Below are positions 36,172 to 45,222 of a stretch of DNA of 51,004 nt, in pieces. Below the pieces are notes generated by a model. It made no database searches and was not told the origin of the DNA. It saw only the letters and a program-made list of their open reading frames with translations. Source of the DNA: Acaryochloris sp. IP29b_bin.148 (GTDB lineage: Bacteria; Cyanobacteriota; Cyanobacteriia; Thermosynechococcales; Thermosynechococcaceae); contig NZ_JANQOY010000173.1 in NCBI RefSeq assembly GCF_028285565.1, positions 1-51,004 on the forward strand. The letters run 5' to 3'. The position numbers and the translations under genes are program-made. Within the stretch, counting starts at the first letter, position 1; each line of letters starts with the position of its first letter.

Positions 36172-36191
36172 AATGCAGCTCAATGCAGCTC
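36172..36191 (+). repeat. Tandem AATGCAGCTC repeat
   Basis: AATGCAGCTC occurs twice in exact tandem (36172-36181 and 36182-36191), and CCGCAGCC follows directly. It shares ATGCAGC with the inverted repeat at 35883-35915. Confidence 0.6.
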
Positions 36192-36742
36192 CGCAGCCTA
36201 GCAAGCTTTACCTAATAACTCAAATTCTCACTGTCAATAATGTTGTGATGATGGTCTCACAAAACTAAAATCTTTTTTAATCCTGAAGAGGCTAACAAAA
36301 GTTATCAATCTATGGTTATAACAAAAACGATAAATTAACAGGCTATATATATAAATAAAATGATTTAAACCTCTACTGCAAAAGCTTTTTAAGTCTGTTG
36401 ATTTCAATTTTGCGATATCCTAGCTCATGCGTCTTAAGTTAATTTACATGTTCTCTAAAATTTAGTACAAACCCTATACATCTGAAACTATGGATTTTCT
36501 AGACTGCAATTCAATAAAAAGCCTGAAGTAATTCCTATACAATGGCCTCATAAGAGGATGGCTATAAGATTAAATATTCAAAGATACATCGTCTTCGGAA
36601 ATTACTTTTAGGCTACTTCGAAAAAAAAATCTTAAAAACTGAACGTTTGATAAAAGTTTTGGGAATACCTAAAATAGGCACTTACTGGTGTTGTTTCAGA
36701 ACAAAGTTCTTGCTCCCATTGTTTGGCTTGGAGAAATGATTC

Positions 36743-39700
36743 ATGTTGGGGACTATCGCTGACTGCCAGCTGCTTGAACATCTCTATGAAAGCGCGAACT
36801 CTCTTGTTTATCGTGGTCAACAAACCTCCCCTTCACGTTCTGTCATTCTAAAAGTTTTAAAGCAAGATTATCCGTCTGCCGCAGAACTGACTCGCTATCG
36901 CCAAGAGTATGAGATCACCCACAGCCTTGACGTGGACGGTGTGATCCAGGTTTTGGGGCTAGAGCCCTATCAGCACACTTTAGCGATTGTTCTGGAAGAC
37001 ATTGGCGGTCACTCTCTCCAAGCCTACTGGAGTAAAGCTCTGCCTGTGGCTGAGTTTCTCCCCGTCGCGATTCGAGTCGTCGAGATCTTAGGCCAGATTC
37101 ACGATCACAATATTATCCACAAGGACATTAATCCCAGCAATATCGTTGTCAATCCCAAAACGGGACAGCTCAAAATCATCGACTTTGGGATTTCAACCCA
37201 ATTGAGTCGAGAGAACCCCACCCTTAAAAATCCACGGGTGTTGGAAGGGACGCTAGCTTATATTTCACCTGAGCAGACAGGGCGGATGAATCGGTCCCTA
37301 GACTATCGGACTGATTTTTACTCTCTCGGCGTCATGTTCTATGAGTTGCTGACCGGGCAGTTGCCTTTTACAGAGACTGATCCCCTGAAATTAGTCCATT
37401 GCCATCTGGCTCAGCAGCCTATCCCGCCTCACCACCTGAATCCTCAGATTCCCGAAGAGGTGGCTGACATTGTGCTGATGTTGATGGCTAAAACAGCTGA
37501 AGATCGGTATCAAAGCGCCTTTGGCATTCAATCCGATCTAACGACTTGCCTTCAACAACTGCAACAGGGGACCATTCATCCCTTTTCCTTGAAAACTCAC
37601 GATCAATCCGATAAATTCCAGATCCCGCAAAAGCTCTATGGGCGTAAGTCAGAGATTACGACCTTACTCAAGGCCTTTGCCCGCGTCAGTCAGCTGGAGG
37701 AGGCCACGAGGAGTAGTGAACTGATGCTCGTGGCGGGGTACTCCGGCATCGGTAAATCATCGCTGGTGGCAGAGGTTCATAAACCGATTACGGAAAAACA
37801 AGGATATTTTATTGCGGGCAAATACGATCAGTTTCAGCGGGATGTGCCTTATTCAGCCGTGATTAGTGCGTTCCAAAATTTAGTCAAGCAACTGCTGACT
37901 GAAAGCGAAGTACAGCTGGATCACTGGCGGCAAAAGCTGTTAGCGGCTTTGGGGCCGAATGGTCAGGTCGTGATTGATGTGATTCCTGAGATGGAGCTGA
38001 TTACCGGCCCCCAACCCCCGATGCCAGAGCTAGGGCCTGCAGAAGCCTTAAATCGCTTTAACTTGGTATTTCAAGGCTTTATTCAGGTGTTCTGTCAGCC
38101 CACCCATCCCTTAGTCATTTTTCTGGATGATTTGCAATGGGCTGATTCTGCCAGTTTGAATCTGATCAAGCTAATGATGACGGATCGTCAGATGCGATCG
38201 CTACTCTTGATCGGCGCTTATCGAGATAACGAAGTGGATGCCACCCATCCCCTGATGACCTTGGTCAAGCAGTTAGAGATAAAACAGGTCAAGATCCAGA
38301 CCATTCTCCTGCAGCCCCTCTCCCAGCCGCACCTCTGTCAATTAATTGCCGATACGGTTCGCCATCCTCCAGCCCAAACCCAGACGTTGGCAGCGCTGGT
38401 TCACCAGAAGACCCAGGGTAACCCGTTTTTTGTGAATGAATTCCTCAAGAATTTGTATGGGGAAGCGTTGCTGTACTTCAATTCCCAGGACCGCCAATGG
38501 GAGTGGGATATTGCCCAAATTCAGGCTCAGGATTTGACCGATAACGTCATTGAGTTATTAATTGGCAAACTCAAGAAATTACCCGATGCGACGCAGGAGG
38601 TACTGCGGTTAGCGGCCTGTGTGGGCGCTGAGTTTGAGTTGCACACCCTGAGTCTGATTCGCCAACAGTCTCCGCTAGAGGTGTTTCAGGACCTCAAAGT
38701 CGCCATTCAGTTGGGCTTGGTGATCGCCTTGTCTGACTTAAAGGAAGATTTGGTAATTACGAATTTTCGATTTGGGCATGACCGGATTCAGCAGGCGGCC
38801 TATACCTTGATTGATGAGGATCAGCGAGCATCCGTGCACTTGCACATCGGTCGCTTGCTTTGGCATAACGCCAATGCCGATCAACCTGCAGACCGCCTGT
38901 TTGAAATCGTCGATCATCTCAATCAAGCTCTGCCTCTGATCACCGAGGGGGCAGAGCGCGATCAAGTGGCTCAACTGAATCTCCAGGCGGGTCAGAAAGC
39001 GAAGTCTTCCACCGCGTATCAGGCGGCGGTTCGCTATCTCCAGACCGGGCTGGGGCTAGTGGGAGAGACGGGGTGGCAGCAAACCTATGCCTTAACCCTC
39101 AAACTTCATGAAGAGGCGGTTGAAGCGGCGTTCCTCGATCAGGATTACCCACAACAAACCCAGCTAACCGCGGTGGTGCTACAGCAGGCCAGAACCGTTT
39201 TAGAGATGGTTAACGTTTACCGGGTCAAAATTCTGGCCCGCTCGGCTCAAAATCGTCACCTAGAGGCGACCGATATTGGCTTTGAGATTTTGAGCCGACT
39301 GGGAATTGAGTTCGGAGAACCGACGCCAGCACAACTCCAGCAGACCCTGGACCAGACTCAACAGCTGATCGATCGTCCCATCCAATCTTTGGTGGACTTG
39401 CCTGAGATGGTCGCAGCAGACAAGCTGGCCGCCATGCAGGTGCTATCAGATATTTTGTCATCGGGATATCAAGCGTCCTTTGAACGTTTTATTCTCAGTA
39501 ATCTGAAGCAAATCCATCTCTCCCTAAAGTATGGGAATACACCGGCCTCTGCCTTTGCCTATGATTGTTATGGCATTACCCTCTGTGGTGTGGTGGGTGA
39601 TCTAGAAGCAGGCTACCAATTTGGACGGTTAGCGTTAACGGTGGTGGAGAAATTCCAGGCCCAAAAGACCAAAAGCCGCGTTGTGTTTGTTTTTAATGCC

Positions 39701-42232
39701 TTTGTTCGCCATTGGATTGACCCCTTAAGCCAAACCATACCGGCTCTCCATGAAGGGTATCAAATTGGTCTCGAAACAGGCGACTTGGAATATGCCAGCT
39801 ATTCCCTCTGTTGGGAAGCGATGCACTCCCTACTGACGGGGCAAAATTTACCCGATCTAGCCACCCGTATGCAGGGGTTTCAGCAAGCCATTTCAGGCTT
39901 TCAACAGGCTGCCTGCTGCCTCTATTTGCAAATTTTCCAGCAGGCAACCGCCCATTTAATGGAGCCAGCACTCGATCCGGGGTGCTTGTCGGGTCGCTAT
40001 CTGCAAGAGCCGCAAATTACAGTCGAGAGTGCAGACAATAAGTTAGCGTTGGCCTTTTTCTATACCTTTAAAGCTCAAACAGCGTATTTGCTAGGGCAAC
40101 CCGCGGTGGCGTTAGAGAGTACTGGACAGGCCGCCGCCTATGTGGATGGGATGACGGCAGCCGCAACTATCGTGAGCCTTAATTTTTATGATTCCCTGGC
40201 AAGATTAGCGCTGTATCCGTCACTGTCCTCAATGGAGCAGCAACAGGTTTTAGCCCAGGTGGACGCGAATCAAAGCCAACTCCAACAATGGGCCAACCAT
40301 GCTCCGACCAATCACCAGCATAAATATGACTTAGTGGCGGCTGAACGCTATCGGGTTTTAGGACAGCCTTATTTGGCCGGTGAAACCTATGACCGGGCGA
40401 TTGCGCTGGCTCAAGAACACCATTATCTTCCTATCGCAGCTTTGGCGAATGAGCTGGCAGCCCAATTCTATCTGCAGCAGCAACGAGAGACGTTTGCTCG
40501 CGTGTATTTACAGGAAGCCTATTATGGTTACTCCCGGTGGGGGGCGATCGCAAAATCGCAGCAACTGAAGCAAACCTATCCTGCTCTACTCACTCAACCC
40601 ATCCAGACATCCTATTCAGCAGCCCCAAAGCTGACGACCACCTCTACAAACAGCACGGTTCGGACATCCCAATCGCTCGATCTCACAAGTGTTCTCCAAG
40701 CCTCCCAGGCCATTGCCGGTGAGATCGTTTTAGATAAATTGTTGATCACACTGATCCAAATTCTGGTCCACAATGCGGGCGCTCAATTGGGCCATCTGCT
40801 GCTGCAGCAGAACGGGCAATTACTGATTGAAGCCTCCTATGAGGGAGAATCTAACCGCAATCAGGTGTTACACGCTCAACCCGTTGCCGGACAACTCCCT
40901 GAAACCATCATTAACTATGTCCAGCGCACCCAAACCAGTGTGGTCCTAAAGCAGGCCAGTCAAGATAGCCGTTTTGCCCTTGATCCCTATATCCAATCGC
41001 ATCAACCCCAATCGATTCTCTGTGCGCCCTTACTGAATCAAGGCCAATTAAGCGGCATCCTATATTTGGAGAATAATCTCACCACCGGTGCGTTTACGGC
41101 CGATCGTCTAGAAATTTTGCAGCTCCTGTCGGGACAAGCTGCAATCGCCATTGATAATGCCCGTCTCTACACCCAGCTCGAACAAAAGGTCAGTGAACGG
41201 ACCCAAGCGCTGTCCCACACCCTGGAAGAACTTCAACGAACCCAAGAAGGCTTGATCCAATCTGAGAAAATGGCAGCCCTGGGCCAACTGATTGCCGGAG
41301 TCGCCCATGAAATCAACACCCCTTTAGGGGCGATTCGGTCTTCGATTGACTATATCGCCAATTTCCTCGACCAGTATCTCGTCACCTTGCCCGACTTTTT
41401 TCGCAATTTATCACCGACAAGAGAACAGCAATTCCAAGCGGTATTGCAGCAGGCGTTAACCCCCTCTCCCCTCCTCTCTGGTCGCGAGCGACGACATACC
41501 CGCAAGGCCCTAGCCCAACGCTTATCGGAGCGGGGGGTCACGAAGGCGGATACCGTCGCCAGCTTGTTGGTGGATATGGGAATTTGCGATCGCATTGACG
41601 ATCTCATGCCCCTCTTGAGGACGGACGAGAGTGAGTCCCTCTTAAAAATGGTTCGCCAGTTTGCCCGTGTTCGAGACAGTACTCGCGATATCGTCATGGC
41701 CAGCGATCGCTCCGCCAAAATTGTCTTTGCCCTCAAAACCTATGCCCGCTACGATCACAGCGGCGAAATGATTGAAGCCCAGATTACAGATGGGATTGAT
41801 GCCGTGTTAACGCTTTATCACAATCACCTAAAACAGGGCGTGCAGGTTCAACGTTCCTTCGCCAAAATTTCCACCATTGCCTGCTATTTTGATGAACTCA
41901 ATCAAGTCTGGACGAATTTAATTCACAACGCTTTACAGGCTATGAAGTATCAGGGCACACTAGCCATTGAGGTGAGTCAACAGTGTGATCAGATCTGTGT
42001 CAGGATTACCGACAGCGGACCAGGCGTACCGCCTGAACTCCAAGACAAAATCTTTAAACCGTTTTTTACGACCAAACCCCCTGGAGAGGGCAGTGGTTTA
42101 GGACTCGACATTGTCAAAAGAATTATTGATAAGCATCGAGGGACCTTAACCTTAAACTCCGTTCCTGGGCAAACGACCTTTCAGGTCACCTTACCGATTT
42201 CCCTTGCAACTCAACCCCTTCTATCACCATGA
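36743..42232 (+). CDS. Ser/Thr kinase-AAA ATPase-GAF-histidine kinase fusion (Hstk-type)
   Basis: 1829 residues. Domains in order: a protein-kinase domain (1-270) with Lys37, the catalytic loop HKDINPSN (Asp128, Asn133) and DFG (Asp147), but a poorly conserved glycine loop; a large AAA-type ATPase (about 295-600) with the P-loop GYSGIGKSS (Lys338) and FLDDLQWAD (Asp462-463); a helical, TPR-like region (about 700-1290); a GAF sensor (about 1313-1470); a coiled coil; and a histidine kinase with His1522 in GVAHEINTP, N-box near 1722 and GSGLGLDIVKRII near 1790. About 120 residues are inserted between HisKA and HATPase. It should phosphorylate both Ser/Thr targets and a receiver. Its stop overlaps the next start (ATGA). 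Confidence 0.93.
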   Translation: MLGTIADCQLLEHLYESANSLVYRGQQTSPSRSVILKVLKQDYPSAAELTRYRQEYEITHSLDVDGVIQVLGLEPYQHTLAIVLEDIGGHSLQAYWSKALPVAEFLPVAIRVVEILGQIHDHNIIHKDINPSNIVVNPKTGQLKIIDFGISTQLSRENPTLKNPRVLEGTLAYISPEQTGRMNRSLDYRTDFYSLGVMFYELLTGQLPFTETDPLKLVHCHLAQQPIPPHHLNPQIPEEVADIVLMLMAKTAEDRYQSAFGIQSDLTTCLQQLQQGTIHPFSLKTHDQSDKFQIPQKLYGRKSEITTLLKAFARVSQLEEATRSSELMLVAGYSGIGKSSLVAEVHKPITEKQGYFIAGKYDQFQRDVPYSAVISAFQNLVKQLLTESEVQLDHWRQKLLAALGPNGQVVIDVIPEMELITGPQPPMPELGPAEALNRFNLVFQGFIQVFCQPTHPLVIFLDDLQWADSASLNLIKLMMTDRQMRSLLLIGAYRDNEVDATHPLMTLVKQLEIKQVKIQTILLQPLSQPHLCQLIADTVRHPPAQTQTLAALVHQKTQGNPFFVNEFLKNLYGEALLYFNSQDRQWEWDIAQIQAQDLTDNVIELLIGKLKKLPDATQEVLRLAACVGAEFELHTLSLIRQQSPLEVFQDLKVAIQLGLVIALSDLKEDLVITNFRFGHDRIQQAAYTLIDEDQRASVHLHIGRLLWHNANADQPADRLFEIVDHLNQALPLITEGAERDQVAQLNLQAGQKAKSSTAYQAAVRYLQTGLGLVGETGWQQTYALTLKLHEEAVEAAFLDQDYPQQTQLTAVVLQQARTVLEMVNVYRVKILARSAQNRHLEATDIGFEILSRLGIEFGEPTPAQLQQTLDQTQQLIDRPIQSLVDLPEMVAADKLAAMQVLSDILSSGYQASFERFILSNLKQIHLSLKYGNTPASAFAYDCYGITLCGVVGDLEAGYQFGRLALTVVEKFQAQKTKSRVVFVFNAFVRHWIDPLSQTIPALHEGYQIGLETGDLEYASYSLCWEAMHSLLTGQNLPDLATRMQGFQQAISGFQQAACCLYLQIFQQATAHLMEPALDPGCLSGRYLQEPQITVESADNKLALAFFYTFKAQTAYLLGQPAVALESTGQAAAYVDGMTAAATIVSLNFYDSLARLALYPSLSSMEQQQVLAQVDANQSQLQQWANHAPTNHQHKYDLVAAERYRVLGQPYLAGETYDRAIALAQEHHYLPIAALANELAAQFYLQQQRETFARVYLQEAYYGYSRWGAIAKSQQLKQTYPALLTQPIQTSYSAAPKLTTTSTNSTVRTSQSLDLTSVLQASQAIAGEIVLDKLLITLIQILVHNAGAQLGHLLLQQNGQLLIEASYEGESNRNQVLHAQPVAGQLPETIINYVQRTQTSVVLKQASQDSRFALDPYIQSHQPQSILCAPLLNQGQLSGILYLENNLTTGAFTADRLEILQLLSGQAAIAIDNARLYTQLEQKVSERTQALSHTLEELQRTQEGLIQSEKMAALGQLIAGVAHEINTPLGAIRSSIDYIANFLDQYLVTLPDFFRNLSPTREQQFQAVLQQALTPSPLLSGRERRHTRKALAQRLSERGVTKADTVASLLVDMGICDRIDDLMPLLRTDESESLLKMVRQFARVRDSTRDIVMASDRSAKIVFALKTYARYDHSGEMIEAQITDGIDAVLTLYHNHLKQGVQVQRSFAKISTIACYFDELNQVWTNLIHNALQAMKYQGTLAIEVSQQCDQICVRITDSGPGVPPELQDKIFKPFFTTKPPGEGSGLGLDIVKRIIDKHRGTLTLNSVPGQTTFQVTLPISLATQPLLSP

Positions 42233-42624
42233 CAAAACTGGCGATTCTTTGTGTTGACGATGAAGTCATTATTCTCAATAGTCTCCTGCGACAGTTGCAA
42301 ACGGCGTTTGAGGATGATTATGTTTACGAGACGGCTGAAAATGCCAGTGAAGCCCTGGAGCTGATCGAAGAGCTTCAGGCAGAAAATACAGATTTGCTGG
42401 TGATTGTGTCGGATTGGCTAATGCCTGGAACCAAAGGGGATGAGTTTTTAATTAACGTGCATCAGAAATTTCCAGGGGTTGTCAAGATTTTGCTGACGGG
42501 TCAAGCGGACGAAACCGCTGTTGAGCGGGCGCGGGAGCAGGCCAATTTGCATCGCTGCTTGCAGAAACCTTGGAGTGAGAAGGACCTTATCGACTCGATT
42601 CAATCTGCCTTATCTTCCTCATAA
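42229..42624 (+). CDS. Single-domain response regulator (receiver)
   Basis: 131 residues, one CheY-like domain. The acidic pair is in CVDDEVI, the phospho-acceptor is Asp62 in VSDWLMPG, followed by LLTGQADE and Lys in QKPWSEKDL. There is no output domain, so it should serve as a phosphate shuttle or regulate by binding. It overlaps the kinase gene by four bases (ATGA), a sign of translational coupling, and the next gene starts 6 bases after its stop. The likely partner is the histidine kinase domain of the fusion protein upstream. Confidence 0.92.
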   Translation: MTKLAILCVDDEVIILNSLLRQLQTAFEDDYVYETAENASEALELIEELQAENTDLLVIVSDWLMPGTKGDEFLINVHQKFPGVVKILLTGQADETAVERAREQANLHRCLQKPWSEKDLIDSIQSALSSS

Positions 42625-42630
42625 GCAACC

Positions 42631-43899
42631 ATGTCTAAACCTGTGATTGTCTGTGTTGATGATGAAACCGCTGTCTTAGATAGCCTCAGAAGAGAGCTAT
42701 CAGAGACCTTTGAAGAGAGTTGTGATATCGAAACGGCAGTGGGGGGGCTAGATGCCATTACCCTCGTGCAAGAGTTAGTGCAAGAGCAATGCGATCTGCC
42801 TGTGATCATTGCCGATTACCTGATGCCTGATATTAAAGGGGATGAGGTATTGCAGCGGGTCCATCAACTTTCACCGCAAACCTTAACCATTATGCTGACC
42901 GGGCAGGCCAGTGTGGATGGCATTACCCATGCCATTAACACAGCTCAGCTCTATCACTATATTGCCAAGCCTTGGCATCCCGCTGACTTGCAACTCACGG
43001 TACGAGAGGCACTCAATAGCTATCAGCGAGAACAACAAATTGTCGAGTATCAGCAGACCTTAGAACGCAAAGTCCAGGAACGCACCCAAACCCTAACCCA
43101 AACACTTCATGAGCTGGAAGCCACCCAATCTGAGCTGATCCGCTCGGAAAAAATGGCGGCCTTGGGACAGTTAGTGGCGGGGGTTGCCCATGAAATCAAT
43201 ACACCTGTGGGCAATGCCATTTTGGCAGCGTCGGTCCTCAATAGTGAAACGACAACCTTTTATCAGACCTACCAGGACGGTGCCCTTAAGCGATCGACCC
43301 TGGGGAACTATGTGGACATCGCCCACGAGAGTAGTGACCTGATTCTGCAAAATCTCAAAGGAGCCGCTGCTCTGATTCAAAACTTCAAACAAGTGGCTGT
43401 CGACCAAACCAGTCATGAGAAACGTCGATTTCAGATCATCCCTTATATTGAAAGTGTATTGACGAACTTAGAGCCCAAACTCAAACAAACCAGCCATACG
43501 GTAACGGTATCAGGAGATGCTGCGCTCAAAACTATCAATTATCCAGGAGCCCTCTCTCAAGTCGTGACAAATTTGGTGATGAACTCTATCCTGCATGCCT
43601 ATCAACCTGGCGAAGCAGGACAGCTGCAATTTGACTTAACGCAACAGCAGAATCGACTGATCTTGTTATATACCGATGATGGCTGTGGTATTCCCATCGA
43701 GCATCAATCGAAGATTTTTGAACCCTTTTTCACGACAGGTCGAGATCGGGGCGGTAGCGGTTTGGGGCTACATATTGCCCACAATTTAGTGACTCAAACC
43801 TTACAGGGCAACCTACACTGTCAGAGCACTCCCACAGAAGGAACGCGATTCATTCTGAATCTACCCTTGAACCTAGAAAATGATGCCACCTATGTCTAA
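42631..43899 (+). CDS. Receiver-histidine kinase hybrid
   Basis: 422 residues. The N-terminal receiver (1-125) has CVDDETAV and Asp62 in IADYLMPDIKG; a coiled coil (about 130-170, ERKVQERTQTLTQTL) links to HisKA with His187 in GVAHEINTPVG. The HATPase has VTNLVMNSILHAY, DGCGIPIEH and GSGLGLHIAHNLV. No membrane segment, so it works in the cytoplasm and may be driven by phosphorylation of its receiver. Its coiled coil and HisKA resemble those of the fusion kinase, suggesting duplication. It ends inside the start of the next gene (20-base overlap). Confidence 0.92.
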   Translation: MSKPVIVCVDDETAVLDSLRRELSETFEESCDIETAVGGLDAITLVQELVQEQCDLPVIIADYLMPDIKGDEVLQRVHQLSPQTLTIMLTGQASVDGITHAINTAQLYHYIAKPWHPADLQLTVREALNSYQREQQIVEYQQTLERKVQERTQTLTQTLHELEATQSELIRSEKMAALGQLVAGVAHEINTPVGNAILAASVLNSETTTFYQTYQDGALKRSTLGNYVDIAHESSDLILQNLKGAAALIQNFKQVAVDQTSHEKRRFQIIPYIESVLTNLEPKLKQTSHTVTVSGDAALKTINYPGALSQVVTNLVMNSILHAYQPGEAGQLQFDLTQQQNRLILLYTDDGCGIPIEHQSKIFEPFFTTGRDRGGSGLGLHIAHNLVTQTLQGNLHCQSTPTEGTRFILNLPLNLENDATYV

Positions 43900-45157
43900 G
43901 GATCCGCAACTTACCCGCATCCATGCCTTCTCAGACCTAGAGGATGAACTCAGGTTTTTGGATGAATCCTTTGCTCAAATCAGTGACAACGAAGTCTCCC
44001 ACGGTTGGAAAATTATTGTTGTCGACGATGAAGAACAGGTGCATGCGGTTACCCGTTTAGCCCTTAAAAACTTCAAATTTGCGGATAAATCCCTGAAAAT
44101 CCTGTCTGCCTATTCCGGTGAAGAAGCCCAGAAACTCCTGGATGAGAATCCAGATACAGCGGTGCTGTTATTGGATGTGGTGATGGAAACGGATGAGGCT
44201 GGGTTGGAGCTGGTCAAATACATTCGGGAAAATTTACATAACCTATTTGTCCGGATTATTTTGCGCACGGGCCAACCGGGCATTGCCCCTGAAAAGTCTG
44301 TGATTGAGGGCTACGATATCAATGACTATAAAACTAAAACAGAGTTAACGCAGCAAAAGCTATTTTCCTCCATTATTACAGCGATTCGCTCTTATCGAGA
44401 TTTACTGACGGTGGAAGAGAGTCGCCAACAAATTGCCTTGCTGAATCGGCAATTAGAAGAAGCCAAACAAGATTTAGAGCAGAAGGTCCAAGAGCGAACT
44501 CAGGCATTGCAGCAGCAGACCTTAGCCTTAGCAGCCAAGAATCAGCAATTGGAGCAAGAAATTCAGGCCAAACTCTATGCTCAGCGAGCCTTAGAAGCCA
44601 CAAATAAGCAATTGGATGAAGCCAATCAGCAACTCTCTCTGCTCGCCAATCATGATGCCTTAACAGGGCTGGCAAACCGCCGCCGATTTGATGAATATCT
44701 CCAAACCATTTGGAAGCAAATGCTGCGGGAACAGCAACCCTTAACCTTACTGATTTGCGATATCGACTATTTCAAACAGTACAACGATACTTACGGTCAC
44801 CTAGAAGGGGATATTTGTTTGAGAACAGTGGCTCAGAAAATTCATCAAGTCATTGTTCGCCCCCTAGATTTAGTTGCCCGATTTGGCGGGGAAGAATTTG
44901 CCGTTGTGCTGCCCAACACAGACCTGGCGGGTGGACAAGTGGTAGCCAATAAGTTGCAACAGGTGATTCACCAGTCTCAATTGCTCCATCAATCCTCAAG
45001 GGTGAGCCAATTTGTGACCATTAGTATTGGCGGGGCATCCTTGCGATCGCATGCTAACCAACCACTCTCAGATCTGATCCATCGTGCCGATCAAGCCCTC
45101 TATCAAGCCAAACAATTAGGTCGCGCTCGGGTCGTCGTCTTACCCTCATCGGAGTAG
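43880..45157 (+). CDS. Receiver-GGDEF diguanylate cyclase
   Basis: 425 residues from ATG 43880; ATGs at 43883 and 43892 are alternatives. The receiver (about 45-170) keeps Asp99 in LLLDVVMETDEAG and resembles receivers of the type linked to DUF3369. A long coiled coil (about 190-255) leads to the GGDEF domain, with GGEEF at 336-340 and an RxxD inhibitory site (RPLD, Arg327). Residues for GTP and metal binding (DIDYFKQYNDTYGH) are intact, so it should make cyclic di-GMP when phosphorylated and be held back by its product. It overlaps the kinase gene by 20 bases. Confidence 0.93.
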   Translation: MMPPMSKDPQLTRIHAFSDLEDELRFLDESFAQISDNEVSHGWKIIVVDDEEQVHAVTRLALKNFKFADKSLKILSAYSGEEAQKLLDENPDTAVLLLDVVMETDEAGLELVKYIRENLHNLFVRIILRTGQPGIAPEKSVIEGYDINDYKTKTELTQQKLFSSIITAIRSYRDLLTVEESRQQIALLNRQLEEAKQDLEQKVQERTQALQQQTLALAAKNQQLEQEIQAKLYAQRALEATNKQLDEANQQLSLLANHDALTGLANRRRFDEYLQTIWKQMLREQQPLTLLICDIDYFKQYNDTYGHLEGDICLRTVAQKIHQVIVRPLDLVARFGGEEFAVVLPNTDLAGGQVVANKLQQVIHQSQLLHQSSRVSQFVTISIGGASLRSHANQPLSDLIHRADQALYQAKQLGRARVVVLPSSE

Positions 45158-45222
45158 CAACACGTAGGATTAACCAGACGTCTGGGCACACTGGGTGTAA
45201 CGCGTGTTTTCAGCCTGAAGAG

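Larger units (their letters stand above)
35751..36742. other. 992-base AT-rich non-coding region before the signalling operon
   Basis: This is the longest gene-free stretch in the window. It contains the hairpin at 35796-35822, an inverted repeat at 35883-35915, a CGGGT/ACCCG hairpin at 36086-36098, and a 10-base tandem repeat at 36172-36191. From about 36230 it is strongly AT-rich, with runs such as CTATATATATAAATAAAATG. An open frame at 35884-36123 gives a product without recognisable features, so I do not call it. The promoter of the signalling operon is expected here, but no clear -35/-10 pair is visible. Confidence 0.6.
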
